Shown here: one piece after another, positions 38,130-47,545 of the stretch
How the letters are laid out: each line of letters opens with the position of its first letter
Numbering within the stretch: position 1 is the stretch's first letter
Origin: Methylophilus sp. QUAN
GTDB lineage: Bacteria > Pseudomonadota > Gammaproteobacteria > Burkholderiales > Methylophilaceae
Length of the DNA stretch: 64,000 bases
NCBI RefSeq assembly: GCF_015354445.1
Contig: NZ_JADKYT010000001.1
Span: 1,426,001-1,490,000, forward strand
Reading direction: 5' to 3'
Position numbers and translations under genes: made by a program
Notes under the pieces: model-generated
The model's input: only the letters and a program-made list of their open reading frames with translations
What the model was told of the DNA's origin: nothing
Databases searched by the model: none

Positions 38130-40532
38130 ATGAATAAAAATACTATCAAGCCACTGCTGCTCGCAATTGTGTCTGCCTATGCAGCGCAGGCGATGACAGT
38201 GCATGCTGAAGACGTGAAGTTGGAGAAGGTGGAAGTTGTGGGCACGACACCGCTGCCTGGCGTCGGCTTGCCACTGGAGAAGGTGCCTGCGAACGTACAG
38301 TCAGCCAAGGGCAAAGCAATCGTGAATCAGCACAGTAATACGATCGCTGATTTTATGAATAACAATATGGTGGGGGTGAGTGTGAATGAGTCGCAGAATA
38401 ACCCGTTTCAACCTGATGTGTTATTCCGTGGCTTTACGGCATCGCCATTGTTGGGCACGCCACAAGGCTTGTCTGTTTTCGTTGATGGCGTACGCGTCAA
38501 CGAGCCTTTCGGTGATGTGGTGAACTGGGATTTGATTCCAGTGAATGCGATTGCCAACATGAATTTGATCCCTGGCTCTAACCCGGTTTATGGCTTGAAC
38601 ACGTTGGGTGGTGCTTTATCTGTCACGACCAAAAATGGCCGTACACATAAGGGCGGTGCCATTGAGACTAGCTTTGGGTCATGGGGGCGTAAAAACACTT
38701 CTGCTGAATTTGGTGGCGTGTCAGATGACAACTCAGTAGATTACTTTATCTCTGGCAATTATTTTGATGAAGATGGCTGGCGTGATTACTCGCCAAGCAC
38801 GGTGAAGCAATTGTTTGGCAAGGTGGGCTGGCAAAATGAGACCACGCGCCTAGAGTTAAGCTATACCGGCGCTGATAACAGCATGATTGGTAATGGATTG
38901 GTTCAAAAGGAACTGATCGAAGATTTTGGTCGCAAAAGCATCAATACGCGTCCTGACAAAACCAAAAACAGCATGAACTTCTTGAATTTGAACGGTAGTC
39001 ACTGGTTTAATGATGACGTGCAATTAACGGGTAATGTTTATTTCCGTCAATCCAACCGTAAAACGTTAAACGGTGATGTCAACGATGATTTTAACGACTC
39101 TGGTGCATTGGACCTGAACGCTGATGGTGAAATCGATAGTGCAGAATTGGCGACAGCGCTTGCTGATTGCCAGGCGGGCAACAACTCTGAAGAAAACTGT
39201 TCTGGCGCTTTGAATCGTAGTAATACGCGTCAAAGAGGTCATGGTTTTAATACCCAGTTGACCTTCAATCAGCCACTGTTTGAAAAGAAAAACCAGTTTA
39301 TTGTTGGTGCCGGCTATGACTTTTCCAAAATCAAATTCTCGCAGTCTACAGAGTTTGGCCTGATTAATGCCTCGCGTGGTGTGGATGCACTGGGAGAGTT
39401 GAGCGATGATGCAGCGGTGAAACTGAATGGCAGAACCACTAGCTGGGGCGCATTTGTGACGGATACTTTGTCATTGACTGATCAATGGCATTTAACCATG
39501 TCTGGCCGCTACAACCATATCAAGGTTGAAAACCGTGACCGTTTGATTCCAGATGTGACTGACCCGGAAACATTGTCCGGTAACCATAGTTTTAACCGAC
39601 TCAATCCTTCCGTTGGCCTGAATTTTACGCCGACACAGGCACTGACCATGTACGGTAGCTATAACGAAGGTATGCGTGCACCGACCTCTATGGAGTTGGG
39701 CTGTGCGAACCCTGCGGTACCTTGCAAACTGCCGAATGCAATGGCAGGCGATCCGCCGCTGAAAAAAGTGGTGGCGAAAACCTTTGAAGTGGGCGCCCGT
39801 GGCCAGTTAAGCGATAACATCCGCTGGTCTACCGCGGTATATCGCACTGAAAACCATGATGATATTCAGTTTATTGCCACTAACGCCACTAACGGCATGG
39901 GTTATTTTGACAACGTTGGTAAAACCCGTCGTGTGGGCTTGGATGCTGGTTTGAATGGGGTGACTGGTGATTTGTCATGGAATGTCGGCTACAGCTTTGT
40001 GCGTGCTACCTACCAAACACCTTTTGAAATCACCAATGAAGTGAACTCATCTTCTGATGGCAATGCTATCCAGGTGGGCAAAGGTGATCGACTGCCTAAC
40101 CTACCTGAGCATGCCTTGAAGTTGCGCCTGCAATATCAAGTCACACCGCAATGGACAGTGGGTAGCAACATCAATACCTACTCAGACGTGTATGTACGTG
40201 GTAACGAGAACAACAAACATCGTGCCAATGATGGGGATGATGAACATGTACAGGATTCCGGCAAAGTGGGGGGGTTCACCATCGTCAACATCGATACGCG
40301 TTATCGCTTTGGCAACAGTGGTTGGCAGTTCTTTGCTAAAGCCATCAACATTTTTGACAAAGAATATGCCACAGGTGGTTTGCTGGGTGAGAACTGGATT
40401 GAGGGCGGTCAGTTCTCAGGCAATGAAGAACCTTCTAAATTGCTGATGGTCGGTGCACCTCGCGCTGGCTGGCTGGGCTTCCGTTATGAATTTGGTGCCA
40501 AGCCATCATTAGCCAGTTACGACCGTGACTAA
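38130..40532 (+). CDS. TonB-dependent outer membrane receptor with an EF-hand loop
   Basis: An 800-residue TonB-dependent transporter. It has a signal peptide (LLLAIVSAYAAQAMTVHA), a TonB-box-like VEVVG segment at about 34-38, a plug domain (VLFRGF, VFVDGVRVNEPFGDV, NTLGGALSV) and a 22-stranded type barrel ending GWLGFRYEFGAKPS. Between barrel strands, residues 328-339 read DLNADGEIDSAE, a canonical EF-hand calcium loop (D1, N3, D5, G6, I8, D9, E12), followed by a cysteine pair at about 347 and 357; this is probably an extracellular loop. The substrate is unknown. A metal such as calcium or a lanthanide, or a metal-dependent ligand, is possible but not shown. The regulator at 40556 starts 23 bases downstream. 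Confidence 0.9.
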   Translation: MNKNTIKPLLLAIVSAYAAQAMTVHAEDVKLEKVEVVGTTPLPGVGLPLEKVPANVQSAKGKAIVNQHSNTIADFMNNNMVGVSVNESQNNPFQPDVLFRGFTASPLLGTPQGLSVFVDGVRVNEPFGDVVNWDLIPVNAIANMNLIPGSNPVYGLNTLGGALSVTTKNGRTHKGGAIETSFGSWGRKNTSAEFGGVSDDNSVDYFISGNYFDEDGWRDYSPSTVKQLFGKVGWQNETTRLELSYTGADNSMIGNGLVQKELIEDFGRKSINTRPDKTKNSMNFLNLNGSHWFNDDVQLTGNVYFRQSNRKTLNGDVNDDFNDSGALDLNADGEIDSAELATALADCQAGNNSEENCSGALNRSNTRQRGHGFNTQLTFNQPLFEKKNQFIVGAGYDFSKIKFSQSTEFGLINASRGVDALGELSDDAAVKLNGRTTSWGAFVTDTLSLTDQWHLTMSGRYNHIKVENRDRLIPDVTDPETLSGNHSFNRLNPSVGLNFTPTQALTMYGSYNEGMRAPTSMELGCANPAVPCKLPNAMAGDPPLKKVVAKTFEVGARGQLSDNIRWSTAVYRTENHDDIQFIATNATNGMGYFDNVGKTRRVGLDAGLNGVTGDLSWNVGYSFVRATYQTPFEITNEVNSSSDGNAIQVGKGDRLPNLPEHALKLRLQYQVTPQWTVGSNINTYSDVYVRGNENNKHRANDGDDEHVQDSGKVGGFTIVNIDTRYRFGNSGWQFFAKAINIFDKEYATGGLLGENWIEGGQFSGNEEPSKLLMVGAPRAGWLGFRYEFGAKPSLASYDRD

Positions 40533-40555
40533 ATAATAATAACTAAGGACGACGC

Positions 40556-41974
40556 GTGCTTTCACAAATTTCATCATCTACGGATAAATCGGTTTTTTTA
40601 CCCTTCAAGAAAAAAATCTTGTTGGTAGAAGACGAAGTGTTATTTGCCAAGGCGGTGGTTAAGCGTCTGCAAAAGGCCGGATTTGAGTGTGAGCACGCAG
40701 AGTCTTTGCATGATGCCAGATTACTGGTGAAGCAGTTTGAACCGGATATGGCGCTGCTGGATATGCGCCTGCCCGATGGCAATGGTCTGGATTTGTTATC
40801 CGACTTTGTCGCCAAGAATATCAATACCATCGTCATGACCGCTTTTGGCGATGTGACCGATGCGGTCAATGCGATCAAAATGGGTGCGATAGACTACTTG
40901 AAAAAGCCTATTGACCTTGAAGAATTACTACTCATTATTCAAAAAAATGAGAAAACCACCGATCTGCAAACCAGCCTCGACTACTCTAGGCAGCGAGATA
41001 CTATTGTCAATGAATCTGTGCAGTTGATCGGTGAAAGTGCCGCCATGCAAAGCGTGCGGCAGCAAATTACCCGTATCGCTCAGTTGAGCTCGCTCAGCGA
41101 CGCTGTGCAACCTACGGTGCTGATCACCGGTGAAACAGGTACCGGGAAAGATGTAGTCGCGCGCTATTTGCACGCCAGTTGTGCCAATCATGACAAACCG
41201 TTTGTGCATGTGGATTGTGCCTCATTGCCTGCCGAGCTGATCGAAAGTGAATTGTTCGGCCATGAAAAAGGCGCCTTTACCAATGCTGTGGCGTCTCGTC
41301 CGGGCTTGATTGAGTCTGCCGAAGATGGCACTTTGTTTCTGGATGAGATTGGAGAACTGCCGCTAGGGTTGCAAGCCAAGTTGCTCAATGTGCTGGAGCG
41401 CAGAATGGTACGGCGCCTAGGCTCGACCAAAGAGCGCCCGGTGCAGGCCCGCATTATTGCGGCGACTAATCGTGACTTATACCAAATGTCCAGCGAAGGG
41501 CGTTTCCGCTCGGACCTGTATTACCGTTTAAATGTCATCACCATGCAGATGCCACCGCTGCGCGACCGTGGCCAAGATGTACTGTTATTGGCCAATTATT
41601 TCAGGCAGATGACGGAAAAGCGTTATGCGTTGCCACACCATGAGTTTAGCGTGGCGGCACTGATGGCCATACAAGGCTACCACTGGCCTGGCAATGTGCG
41701 TGAAATGCGTCACCAAATTAGCCGGGCAGTGTTGATGTGCACGCAGGCCATGATTTCAGAACACGACCTGGGCTTGCCGCAACTGGCTGTAGTCAACGCC
41801 AATACATCTTCTATGCAAGGTGAAGCGCAGGTTACATTAGATGGTGCTGAAAAAGCCATGCTGCTGAACGCGCTGGAGCAGTCCCGCAATAACGTTTCCA
41901 AAGCGGCACGTCTGCTGGGGATTACCCGCATGACCATGCGCTACCGCATGGACAAGCATGGTATCTCGGTATAA
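40556..41974 (+). CDS. Sigma54-type response regulator (receiver-AAA+-Fis) with variant GAFTNA loop
   Basis: A 472-residue NtrC-family regulator. The receiver domain has the phosphorylation site at about D69 (ALLDMRLPDGNG) and conserved KKP at about 116-118. The AAA+ domain has Walker A GETGTGKD (about 192-199) and Walker B GTLFLDEIGELP. The C-terminal Fis-type helix-turn-helix is NNVSKAARLLGITRMTMRYRM. The sigma54-contacting loop reads GAFTNA (about 239-244) where the family has GAFTGA. It starts with GTG after an AAGGA and is 23 bases from the TonB receptor gene, so the two are probably one transcript. No histidine kinase is adjacent. Confidence 0.9.
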   Translation: MLSQISSSTDKSVFLPFKKKILLVEDEVLFAKAVVKRLQKAGFECEHAESLHDARLLVKQFEPDMALLDMRLPDGNGLDLLSDFVAKNINTIVMTAFGDVTDAVNAIKMGAIDYLKKPIDLEELLLIIQKNEKTTDLQTSLDYSRQRDTIVNESVQLIGESAAMQSVRQQITRIAQLSSLSDAVQPTVLITGETGTGKDVVARYLHASCANHDKPFVHVDCASLPAELIESELFGHEKGAFTNAVASRPGLIESAEDGTLFLDEIGELPLGLQAKLLNVLERRMVRRLGSTKERPVQARIIAATNRDLYQMSSEGRFRSDLYYRLNVITMQMPPLRDRGQDVLLLANYFRQMTEKRYALPHHEFSVAALMAIQGYHWPGNVREMRHQISRAVLMCTQAMISEHDLGLPQLAVVNANTSSMQGEAQVTLDGAEKAMLLNALEQSRNNVSKAARLLGITRMTMRYRMDKHGISV

Positions 41975-42117
41975 GCGTGCATTAACCTTCGTCATAGCAT
42001 CCCTTTTATCTCAAAGACTTAGTCGTCATATCCCGGTTTTGATGGGCTATTGACAACGCTGAGGATTGAGCATAACGTCATCAGACATTTCTATAATATT
42101 TTGATGAGGAGCGGGGT

Positions 42118-42687
42118 ATGTCAGTCAGTCGATTGTGTAGTGCAATGTTACTCGCATTAACAGTAAGTCATCAGGCATTTGCGGCGACCTACAATGTGGA
42201 CGCTTACAATAACAGCATTGCCCAGGGCGCTGGCAATGGCCTGGATACGATTACCTTGAATGCAGGTGATGCGTTCAATATTTCCGTGAGTGTCGATGAT
42301 TTGTGGAGTGCTGGCGCATTACCCAGATTTTCCACGGCAGATGGCTTGAATGGCGATTTGTATGCCACGGCGACGGATGACTCTGGTCAATCGGTAGGTA
42401 CTTTGATCGGGATTAACTACGGACCGGTGACCATGGATGGTTTTACAGCCAACTTCGGCCAGTTGGTAGGTCGCATCGGTAATACGTATATCGCATTAGG
42501 CACCAGTTATAGTGGTGTTGCGGCCGAAAGTGGCGTGTTGAAACTGTATTATTGGGATTCAAATTTTGGCGATAACGCTGGCCAGATTGCAGTCAATGTG
42601 ACGACTGTACCCGAGCCTGAAAATGCCGCCATGATGTTTGCCGGTTTGGCGGCCATCGGCCTGTTAGCAAGACGCAAGTCACGTTAA
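42118..42687 (+). CDS. PEP-CTERM protein with PA-IL/LecA-like beta-sandwich
   Basis: An exported protein of 189 residues. Signal peptide LCSAMLLALTVSHQAFA, a beta-rich domain of about 140 residues, and the sorting tail VPEPENAAMMFAGLAAIGLL then ARRKSR. The domain resembles the galactose-binding lectin PA-IL (LecA): an early GDAFNISVSVDDLWSAG strand, a GQLVGRIGNTYIALG segment, and the end YYWDSNFGDNAGQIAVNVT, which parallels LecA's YNDVPGTYGNNSGSFSVNI. This is by eye, not by alignment. A TATAAT at 42092-42097 with a GAGGAG ribosome binding site just after it suggests its own promoter with a very short leader. Confidence 0.85.
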   Translation: MSVSRLCSAMLLALTVSHQAFAATYNVDAYNNSIAQGAGNGLDTITLNAGDAFNISVSVDDLWSAGALPRFSTADGLNGDLYATATDDSGQSVGTLIGINYGPVTMDGFTANFGQLVGRIGNTYIALGTSYSGVAAESGVLKLYYWDSNFGDNAGQIAVNVTTVPEPENAAMMFAGLAAIGLLARRKSR

Positions 42688-42705
42688 CAGCGCTTGACCA
42701 TTTAG

Positions 42706-42728
42706 AACCTCGCTCTGGCGAGGTTTTT
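42706..42728 (+). terminator. Rho-independent terminator after the LecA-like gene
   Basis: AACCTCGC and GCGAGGTT form an 8-bp stem around TCTG, followed by a T-run. It lies about 20 bases after the PEP-CTERM gene stop. Confidence 0.85.
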
Positions 42729-42839
42729 TGTTATTGGCCGGGCTTTTGCCAGTGAGGTGTTTGCTGACATAAATCAACCGCAATCAGGCGCCAGCGAAAG
42801 GGCGCATGGTATCATTGCACTTTTACAGTGGAGCTGAAA

Positions 42840-44036
42840 ATGATTGGTACCCCGTTGAGCGCAAATGCGACCAAAGTCATGTTGTTAGGCAGTGGTGAGC
42901 TTGGTAAAGAGGTGATTATTGCCTTGCAGCGTTTGGGGGTGGAAGTCATTGCGGTGGATCGCTACGAACATGCGCCTGGCCACCAGGTGGCGCATCATGC
43001 TTACGCGATTGATATGACAGATGCCACGGCGTTGAAAGCCTTGGTCAATCAGGTCAAGCCACATTACATCGTGCCGGAAATCGAGGCCTTGAATACCGAG
43101 GCGCTGGCTGAGATTGAAGCCACTGGTGTGACAGTCGTGCCTACCGTGCGCGCCGTGCAGCTGACGATGAACCGTGAAGGTATCCGTCGACTGGCGGCTG
43201 AAGAATTAGGTTTACCAACGTCGCCGTATGCTTTTGCACGTTCAGAAGCTGAGCTACAGGCCGCAATTGATGGTGGCATTGGCTATCCTTGCTTTATCAA
43301 ACCTACCATGTCTTCGTCAGGTAAAGGCCAGTCACGTATTACGCAAGCGTCTGAAGTCAAAACGGCCTGGGAATATGCTGCCAGCGGCGGCCGCGTTAAT
43401 CAGGGTGTGGTGATTGTCGAAGGCCAGATTGATTTTGATTATGAAATCACTTTGCTGACAGTGCGGGCTAAAAATGCTGCTGGTCAGATTGAAACACACT
43501 TCTGTGCGCCGATTGGTCATGTGCAGAAGCAGGGCGATTATGTAGAAAGCTGGCAGCCACAAGCCATGCATCCGCAGGCGTTAAAAAACGCACAAGACAT
43601 TGCCAAAAAGGTGACAGATGCTTTGGGCGGCCAGGGCCTGTTTGGGGTTGAGTTGTTTGTGAAAGGCGAGCAAGTCTGGTTCTCCGAAGTGAGTCCGCGT
43701 CCACACGACACCGGCATGGTCACCATGTGTACACAGCGCCTGAACGAGTTTGAATTGCATGCACGTGCCATTCTTGGTTTGCCGGTGGATGTGGCGCAAC
43801 GTGAAGCAGGCGCCAGTGCCGTGATTTATGGTGGTGCAGATGCGCCTGTACTTGAGTATCACGGATTGGAAGCCGCCATGTCTGTGCCTAATAGCGAGAT
43901 CCGCTTGTTTGGCAAGCCAGAGTCGTTTGTGCGTCGTCGCATGGGCGTTGCATTGGCGACGGCAGAGAATACCGAAACTGCACGCGAACTTGCCAAGCAG
44001 GCGGCAGCCCTGGTGACGCCAAAAGCGGCGGGTTAA
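42840..44036 (+). CDS. purT: Formate-dependent phosphoribosylglycinamide formyltransferase
   Basis: Uses formate and ATP to formylate GAR in purine synthesis, a natural outlet for the formate made by a methylotroph. From the ATG at 42840 it has 398 residues; GGAG lies 5 bases before, and a GTG at 42828 is unlikely. ATP-grasp motifs are [12 protein letters not shown] at the N-terminus, [18 protein letters not shown], and [18 protein letters not shown]. It is followed 5 bases later by a truncated haemoglobin. Confidence 0.96.
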   Translation: MIGTPLSANATKVMLLGSGELGKEVIIALQRLGVEVIAVDRYEHAPGHQVAHHAYAIDMTDATALKALVNQVKPHYIVPEIEALNTEALAEIEATGVTVVPTVRAVQLTMNREGIRRLAAEELGLPTSPYAFARSEAELQAAIDGGIGYPCFIKPTMSSSGKGQSRITQASEVKTAWEYAASGGRVNQGVVIVEGQIDFDYEITLLTVRAKNAAGQIETHFCAPIGHVQKQGDYVESWQPQAMHPQALKNAQDIAKKVTDALGGQGLFGVELFVKGEQVWFSEVSPRPHDTGMVTMCTQRLNEFELHARAILGLPVDVAQREAGASAVIYGGADAPVLEYHGLEAAMSVPNSEIRLFGKPESFVRRRMGVALATAENTETARELAKQAAALVTPKAAG

Positions 44037-44041
44037 GCAGC

Positions 44042-44467
44042 ATGGCAGTGGAGATTCAAGAGCCTAACGCGGCCAAGCAATCGCTATTTGAATGGCTGGG
44101 CGGAGCAGAAAAGGGCGCAGAGACCATACGCAATCTGGTCGAAACCTTTTACGACACCATGGATACTGATCCGAAAGCGGCGGCTTTACGTGCTATTCAT
44201 CAGCCGGATTTAACTGAAGCCCGGGAAAAACTGTTTATGTTTTTAATGGGCTGGACTGGTGGGCCGCAGTTATATATTGAGCGCTACGGCCATCCGCGTT
44301 TGCGGGCACGTCATATGCCATTCCCGATTGACGAGTCGGCGCGAGACCAGTGGATGTACTGCATGATTAAAGCCATGCATACACTGCAGTTTGAAGAGTC
44401 GCTGATGAAGCATATTGCCAACCAGCTTTACGGCGTAGCAGATTTTATGCGAAATCGTGAAGGTTAG
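44042..44467 (+). CDS. Group II truncated haemoglobin
   Basis: A 141-residue globin of the trHbO/group II class. The heme-contacting features are visible: FYDTMDTDP in the B/C region, the proximal histidine in RLRARHMPF, and the tryptophan of helix G in ARDQWMYCMI, both typical of group II. Members bind oxygen or NO and are often linked to detoxification or redox sensing. It starts 5 bases after purT, so the two are almost certainly cotranscribed, an association without an obvious mechanism. It ends before a strong bidirectional terminator. Confidence 0.92.
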   Translation: MAVEIQEPNAAKQSLFEWLGGAEKGAETIRNLVETFYDTMDTDPKAAALRAIHQPDLTEAREKLFMFLMGWTGGPQLYIERYGHPRLRARHMPFPIDESARDQWMYCMIKAMHTLQFEESLMKHIANQLYGVADFMRNREG

Positions 44468-44484
44468 CCCTGGATGCAATAAAG

Positions 44485-44513
44485 AAAAAGCCCCGTGAAA
44501 ACGGGGCTTTTTT
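44485..44513. terminator. Bidirectional terminator between globin and DEAD-box gene
   Basis: AAAAAGCCCCGT and ACGGGGCTTTTT form a 12-bp stem with a GAAA tetraloop and a T-run in both directions, between convergent genes. Confidence 0.9.
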
Positions 44514-44530
44514 ATGGCTACTGCCTTGTC

Positions 44531-45967
44531 TTAAAGCGTGTTGATGGTTTCTACGACCTCAGCTTGGGCAAGTTCATTGCCCTGGGCTTTCTGGCGTGGC
44601 TTACCTGCACTGCGCTTGGCCTGGTTGCGCGTTTGCGGCGTGGCTTTAAAACCAAAACCACCTAACAAGGCCGCAACCACTTTGCGCTTGGCGCTAGAGG
44701 GCTTGGCTGGCACTTGTTTGGGGGCTGCTGCGGCTGTCGAAGGCTGGTAAGGTTGCTGGAACCAGCCATCTTCAGCGCTTGTGGCTTTTGACGGGCGAGG
44801 TCTGCTACTACTCGTGTTGATCGCAGCTTTTTCTTTTGGAATCTGTTTTTTAATCAACTTCTCGATGTCGTCGAAGTATTTGGTTTCATCTTCGTCGATG
44901 AGTGAGATCGCAATGCCTTTGGCGCCTGCGCGGCCAGTGCGGCCAATCCGGTGCACATAGTCTTCCGGTGCAGTCGAGATCTCATAGTTAATCACCAGGG
45001 GCAAGTCACTGATATCCAGTCCACGGGCCGCCACATCTGTGGCAACCAGGGCGTGAATGGTGCCTGCTTTAAACGCATCCAGTGCTTCAATACGTTCCTT
45101 CTGTGATTTGTCACCGTGAATGGCGCTACATGGAATCTGGTCACGTTCCAGCGCACGCGCCAGCTTGCTGGCAGAGAGCTTGGTTTTGGTGAACACAATG
45201 ACTTGCTGGTTAGCGTATTGCTTGAGTAGCTGCACCAGGAAGCGCTGCTTCTGGTCGCTATTCACCAGATAGGCTTTTTGTTCCACATTGTCATTGGTGG
45301 CATTGCTACGCGCCACTTCGATCAAGGTCGGGTTGTTCAAAAAGGCATCGGCCAGTTTCTTGATTTCATCAGAAAAAGTCGCTGAAAACATCAGGTTCTG
45401 ACGCTGTTTAGGCAACAGTGCCAGAATGCGTTTCAGGTCTGGCATAAAGCCCATGTCCAGCATACGATCGGCCTCGTCCAGCACCAGAAACTGCACCTGG
45501 CTCAGAGACAGGGTTTTTTGCTCGACATGATCCAGTAAACGGCCAGGCGTAGCGACCAAAATTTCTACGCCCGCTTTCAGATGCGGCGTTTGGGTTTTGA
45601 TATCCACGCCACCATACACCACCAGGCTACGCAACGCGGTGTGCTTGGCGTAGGTTTTGATGTTGTCATAGACCTGTATCGCCAGTTCACGCGTAGGCGC
45701 CAATACCAAGGCCCGGATAGGGTGCTTGGCCGGTGAGGTGCTGGTGCTTGAGAGTGGCAACAAGGTGTGCAAAATAGGCAAGGAAAACGCTGCCGTTTTA
45801 CCCGTCCCGGTTTGCGCACCCGCCATCAGGTCCATGCGCTGCAAGGCCAAAGGGATGGCCTGCGCCTGAATCGGGGTAGGTGTCGTGTAACCAGACTCAT
45901 CAATCGCTTTTAACAGCGGCTCGGCCAGGCCGAGCGCACGAAAATCTACTGTGGTTTGCTCAGACAT
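44531..45967 (-). CDS. DEAD-box RNA helicase, RhlE type (second of a tandem pair)
   Basis: A 478-residue ATP-dependent RNA helicase. Motifs: the Q-motif PTPIQAQAIPLAL, AGAQTGTGKTAAF (I), PTRELA (Ia), DEADRML (II), SATF (III), DVAARGLDI and HRIGRTGRAG (V, VI). The tail of about 95 residues is Pro/Ser/Ala/Lys-rich and basic. It starts 9 bases after the stop of the other DEAD-box gene and both are on one strand, so it is cotranscribed with it. A role in ribosome assembly or RNA decay, often stress or cold linked, is inferred from family. Confidence 0.92.
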   Translation of the reverse strand: MSEQTTVDFRALGLAEPLLKAIDESGYTTPTPIQAQAIPLALQRMDLMAGAQTGTGKTAAFSLPILHTLLPLSSTSTSPAKHPIRALVLAPTRELAIQVYDNIKTYAKHTALRSLVVYGGVDIKTQTPHLKAGVEILVATPGRLLDHVEQKTLSLSQVQFLVLDEADRMLDMGFMPDLKRILALLPKQRQNLMFSATFSDEIKKLADAFLNNPTLIEVARSNATNDNVEQKAYLVNSDQKQRFLVQLLKQYANQQVIVFTKTKLSASKLARALERDQIPCSAIHGDKSQKERIEALDAFKAGTIHALVATDVAARGLDISDLPLVINYEISTAPEDYVHRIGRTGRAGAKGIAISLIDEDETKYFDDIEKLIKKQIPKEKAAINTSSSRPRPSKATSAEDGWFQQPYQPSTAAAAPKQVPAKPSSAKRKVVAALLGGFGFKATPQTRNQAKRSAGKPRQKAQGNELAQAEVVETINTL

Positions 45968-45976
45968 AGGCGAGTC

Positions 45977-47545
45977 TTAGGCAAATGAACGTGGGCGTTT
46001 GGCACCACCGTTGTCGCCAAATGACTTGCCTGCCGGACGTGGTTTGTTGTTGCCACGGTTGCCGTTAGGATTGCCAAAACGCTCCTGGTTGTTGCCTGCC
46101 GGACGTGGACGGCGTTGACCGAACTCGTCAGCCAATGCGCGTGCAAACTGGAAGTCGGTATCTTTGTTGTAATGCTTGCTGTTACCGTTAACTTCTTTGT
46201 CCTGTTTTTGCTCAGTCTGGCGTGGCGCACGTGGTTTGTTACCAAACGCTTCACGTTGACCGGCATCACGGCTTCCTTCACGGGCAGCGCGCTCGCCAAA
46301 CGATTTGTTCTGGCCTGGTCTGTCGTCACGGCGGAAACCGCCTTTGCCTTGTGGCTTGCCATTGCGTCGGCCACCACGTTTGCCATCGCCACCATCATCC
46401 ATGCGCGCAGCACGTTTTGGTTCAAAACCTGCAATCACTTCAGCTTGCAGCTTTTGGCCAGTGTATTGCTCAATTTTGCGCAACAGGTGACGATCCGCGT
46501 TAGAGGCAAATGAAATCGCTACGCCAGTGTTGTTGGCGCGGCCGGTACGGCCAATACGGTGTACATAGTCTTCTGCAAACTTTGGCAGGTCGTAGTTAAT
46601 CACGTGTGAAATGCCTTGTACGTCGATACCACGTGCGGCAACATCGGTTGCCACCAATACTTTAACGTCGCCATGACGCAGTTTGGTTAAAGTGCGGTTA
46701 CGTGCACCTTGCGTCATGTCACCATGCAGGGCTGCGGTGCTGTGACCAGCGGCATACAAGTCTTCAGCCAGCAGGTCGGCGTGACGCTTGGTGCTGGTGA
46801 AAATAATGGTTTGGTTGACATCTGGTGCAATCAGCAAATGTTCCAGCAGTTTGTTTTTGTGGTTCATGTCATCCACAAAGTGCAAGCGTTGCTCGATGTT
46901 GGCGTGTCTTTCTTTCTGGCCAGCCACCTGAATTGTCAGTGGGTCGCGCAAGAAACGTTTGCCGATATCCATAATGCCATCCAGTGTCGCTGAGAACAGC
47001 AAGGTTTGGCGCTCGGCAGGCAATGCTTCACAAATACGCTCAACATCTGGCATAAAGCCCATGTCCAGCATACGGTCAGCTTCGTCCAGTACCAGCATTT
47101 GCAAACGGCTCAAATCAATACGGCCGCGTTCCAGGTGGTCAATAAAACGGCCTGGCGTTGCAACCAGAATGTCCAGTGGTTGTGACAGCAGTTTGTTTTG
47201 CAATGGGTAAGGCATGCCACCGACGATGCTGATGCAACGTGCGCGCAAAAATTTACCGTATTTACGTGCAGCATCATTTACCTGGGCTGCCAGTTCGCGT
47301 GTCGGTGTCAGTACCAGAATACGTGGACCGCGGCTGCGAACAGGGTGTTGTGTCGCCAGCAGGTTTAATGCTGGTAAGGTAAAGGCGGCGGTTTTACCTG
47401 TGCCGGTTTGTGCAGAGGCCATGATGTCACGGCCTTGTAAAGCTTCAGGAATGGATTGCGCCTGAATAGGTGTTGGGTTTTCATAGCCTGCGTCGGTCAA
47501 TGCGCGCAAAATGGAGGGGTCGAGATTTAAATCTGCAAAAGACAA
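45977..47545 (-). CDS. rhlE: DEAD-box RNA helicase, RhlE type (first of a tandem pair)
   Basis: A 522-residue helicase, first gene of the pair. Motifs: PTPIQAQSIPEAL, ASAQTGTGKTAAF, PTRELA, LDEADRMLDMGF, FSATLD, DVAARGIDVQG and HRIGRTGRAN. The C-terminal 150 residues are rich in Arg, Gly and Asn (RGGRRNGKPQGKGG, GNRGNNKPRPAG), a disordered RNA-binding tail. It is about 50% similar to the next gene by eye, with a much longer RGG-type tail, so the pair is likely an old duplication with tail divergence. A 375-base leader region lies upstream. Confidence 0.92.
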   Translation of the reverse strand: MSFADLNLDPSILRALTDAGYENPTPIQAQSIPEALQGRDIMASAQTGTGKTAAFTLPALNLLATQHPVRSRGPRILVLTPTRELAAQVNDAARKYGKFLRARCISIVGGMPYPLQNKLLSQPLDILVATPGRFIDHLERGRIDLSRLQMLVLDEADRMLDMGFMPDVERICEALPAERQTLLFSATLDGIMDIGKRFLRDPLTIQVAGQKERHANIEQRLHFVDDMNHKNKLLEHLLIAPDVNQTIIFTSTKRHADLLAEDLYAAGHSTAALHGDMTQGARNRTLTKLRHGDVKVLVATDVAARGIDVQGISHVINYDLPKFAEDYVHRIGRTGRANNTGVAISFASNADRHLLRKIEQYTGQKLQAEVIAGFEPKRAARMDDGGDGKRGGRRNGKPQGKGGFRRDDRPGQNKSFGERAAREGSRDAGQREAFGNKPRAPRQTEQKQDKEVNGNSKHYNKDTDFQFARALADEFGQRRPRPAGNNQERFGNPNGNRGNNKPRPAGKSFGDNGGAKRPRSFA

